DNA of 23,833 nt from assembly GCF_000003605.2 (NCBI RefSeq), contig NW_003155237.1, forward strand, positions 357,833 to 381,665, written 5' to 3'. A program made the translations under genes and the position numbers. The notes beneath the pieces are model-generated. The model saw only the letters and a program-made list of their open reading frames with translations. It ran no database searches and had not been told where the DNA came from. This document shows, in pieces, positions 23,745-23,833 of the stretch (position 1 is the stretch's first letter; every line of letters starts with the position of its first letter). The stretch comes from Saccoglossus kowalevskii. Its lineage: Eukaryota > Hemichordata > Enteropneusta > Harrimaniidae.

Positions 23745-23833
23745 GTTCTGTTCACAGCAGGGGCTGTAGGTGGTGCTTACATTGCAGCAAGAGGATCAGA
23801 CTCTTTAAACACAGTGACTGGAGTTTCCAAGCC
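23745..23833 (+). CDS. TsuA-like membrane protein, exon 7 (truncated by window end)
   Basis: The acceptor TTTATTTCAACAG|GTTCTG at 23744/23745, phase 0, continues directly from exon 6 (KKWWQ-VLFTAGAVGGAYIAAR). It encodes residues 261-289: a Gly/Ala-rich helix with GGAYIAA matching the family's 'GGxxGA' helix of the second repeat, then a loop DSLNTVTGVSK. The window stops inside the exon. The family's second Cys signature (GGCSxGxG in bacteria) should be encoded just downstream and cannot be checked here. Confidence 0.88.

Overview
This is eukaryotic nuclear DNA from an invertebrate animal. It is AT-rich, with large introns bounded by GT-AG splice sites and many decayed transposable elements. 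The gene types fit a marine invertebrate, but I cannot fix the phylum. There are no prokaryotic operons, rRNA or CRISPR.

Two split protein genes are supported, in head-to-head orientation and both cut by the window edges. On the minus strand at the left (about 4.87 kb down to below 0.45 kb) are the N-terminal, DNA-binding-domain and hinge exons of an estrogen-related receptor (ERR, NR3B nuclear receptor). Three exons join in phase through both zinc fingers. The ligand-binding domain lies outside the window. On the plus strand at the right (16.77 kb to the end) are seven phase-compatible exons encoding the first ~289 residues of a YeeE/YedE-family (TsuA-like, Sulf_transp) multi-pass membrane protein, a family best known as bacterial thiosulfate/sulfur-compound permeases.

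Between and within the genes lie mobile-element remains: two frameshifted LINE retrotransposon copies (about 9.5-10.8 kb and 14.6-16.3 kb), a ~990-bp inverted-repeat DNA transposon with a decayed Myb/MADF-like ORF (12.58-13.57 kb), and two copies of one small inverted-repeat element (MITE), one in an intron of each gene. A ~304-bp tandemly repeated interspersed element sits in a large intron of the permease gene, with a diverged second copy downstream. A 29-bp minisatellite of 15 units fills most of another permease intron. CpG-enriched stretches at 5.6-7.0 kb and 11.2-11.8 kb, upstream of the ERR start exon, are possible promoter regions.

The two genes have no demonstrated functional link. 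ERR is a transcription factor of energy metabolism in the animals where it is known, and the permease-like protein would act at a membrane on a small sulfur compound if it keeps the family's function. Their 5' ends are about 11.9 kb apart, so shared regulation is only a possibility. The most interesting items are the intron-bearing animal TsuA-like gene with a conserved cysteine position replaced by tyrosine, the SUMO/phospho-switch-like motif in ERR, and the two-state minisatellite close to a splice acceptor.
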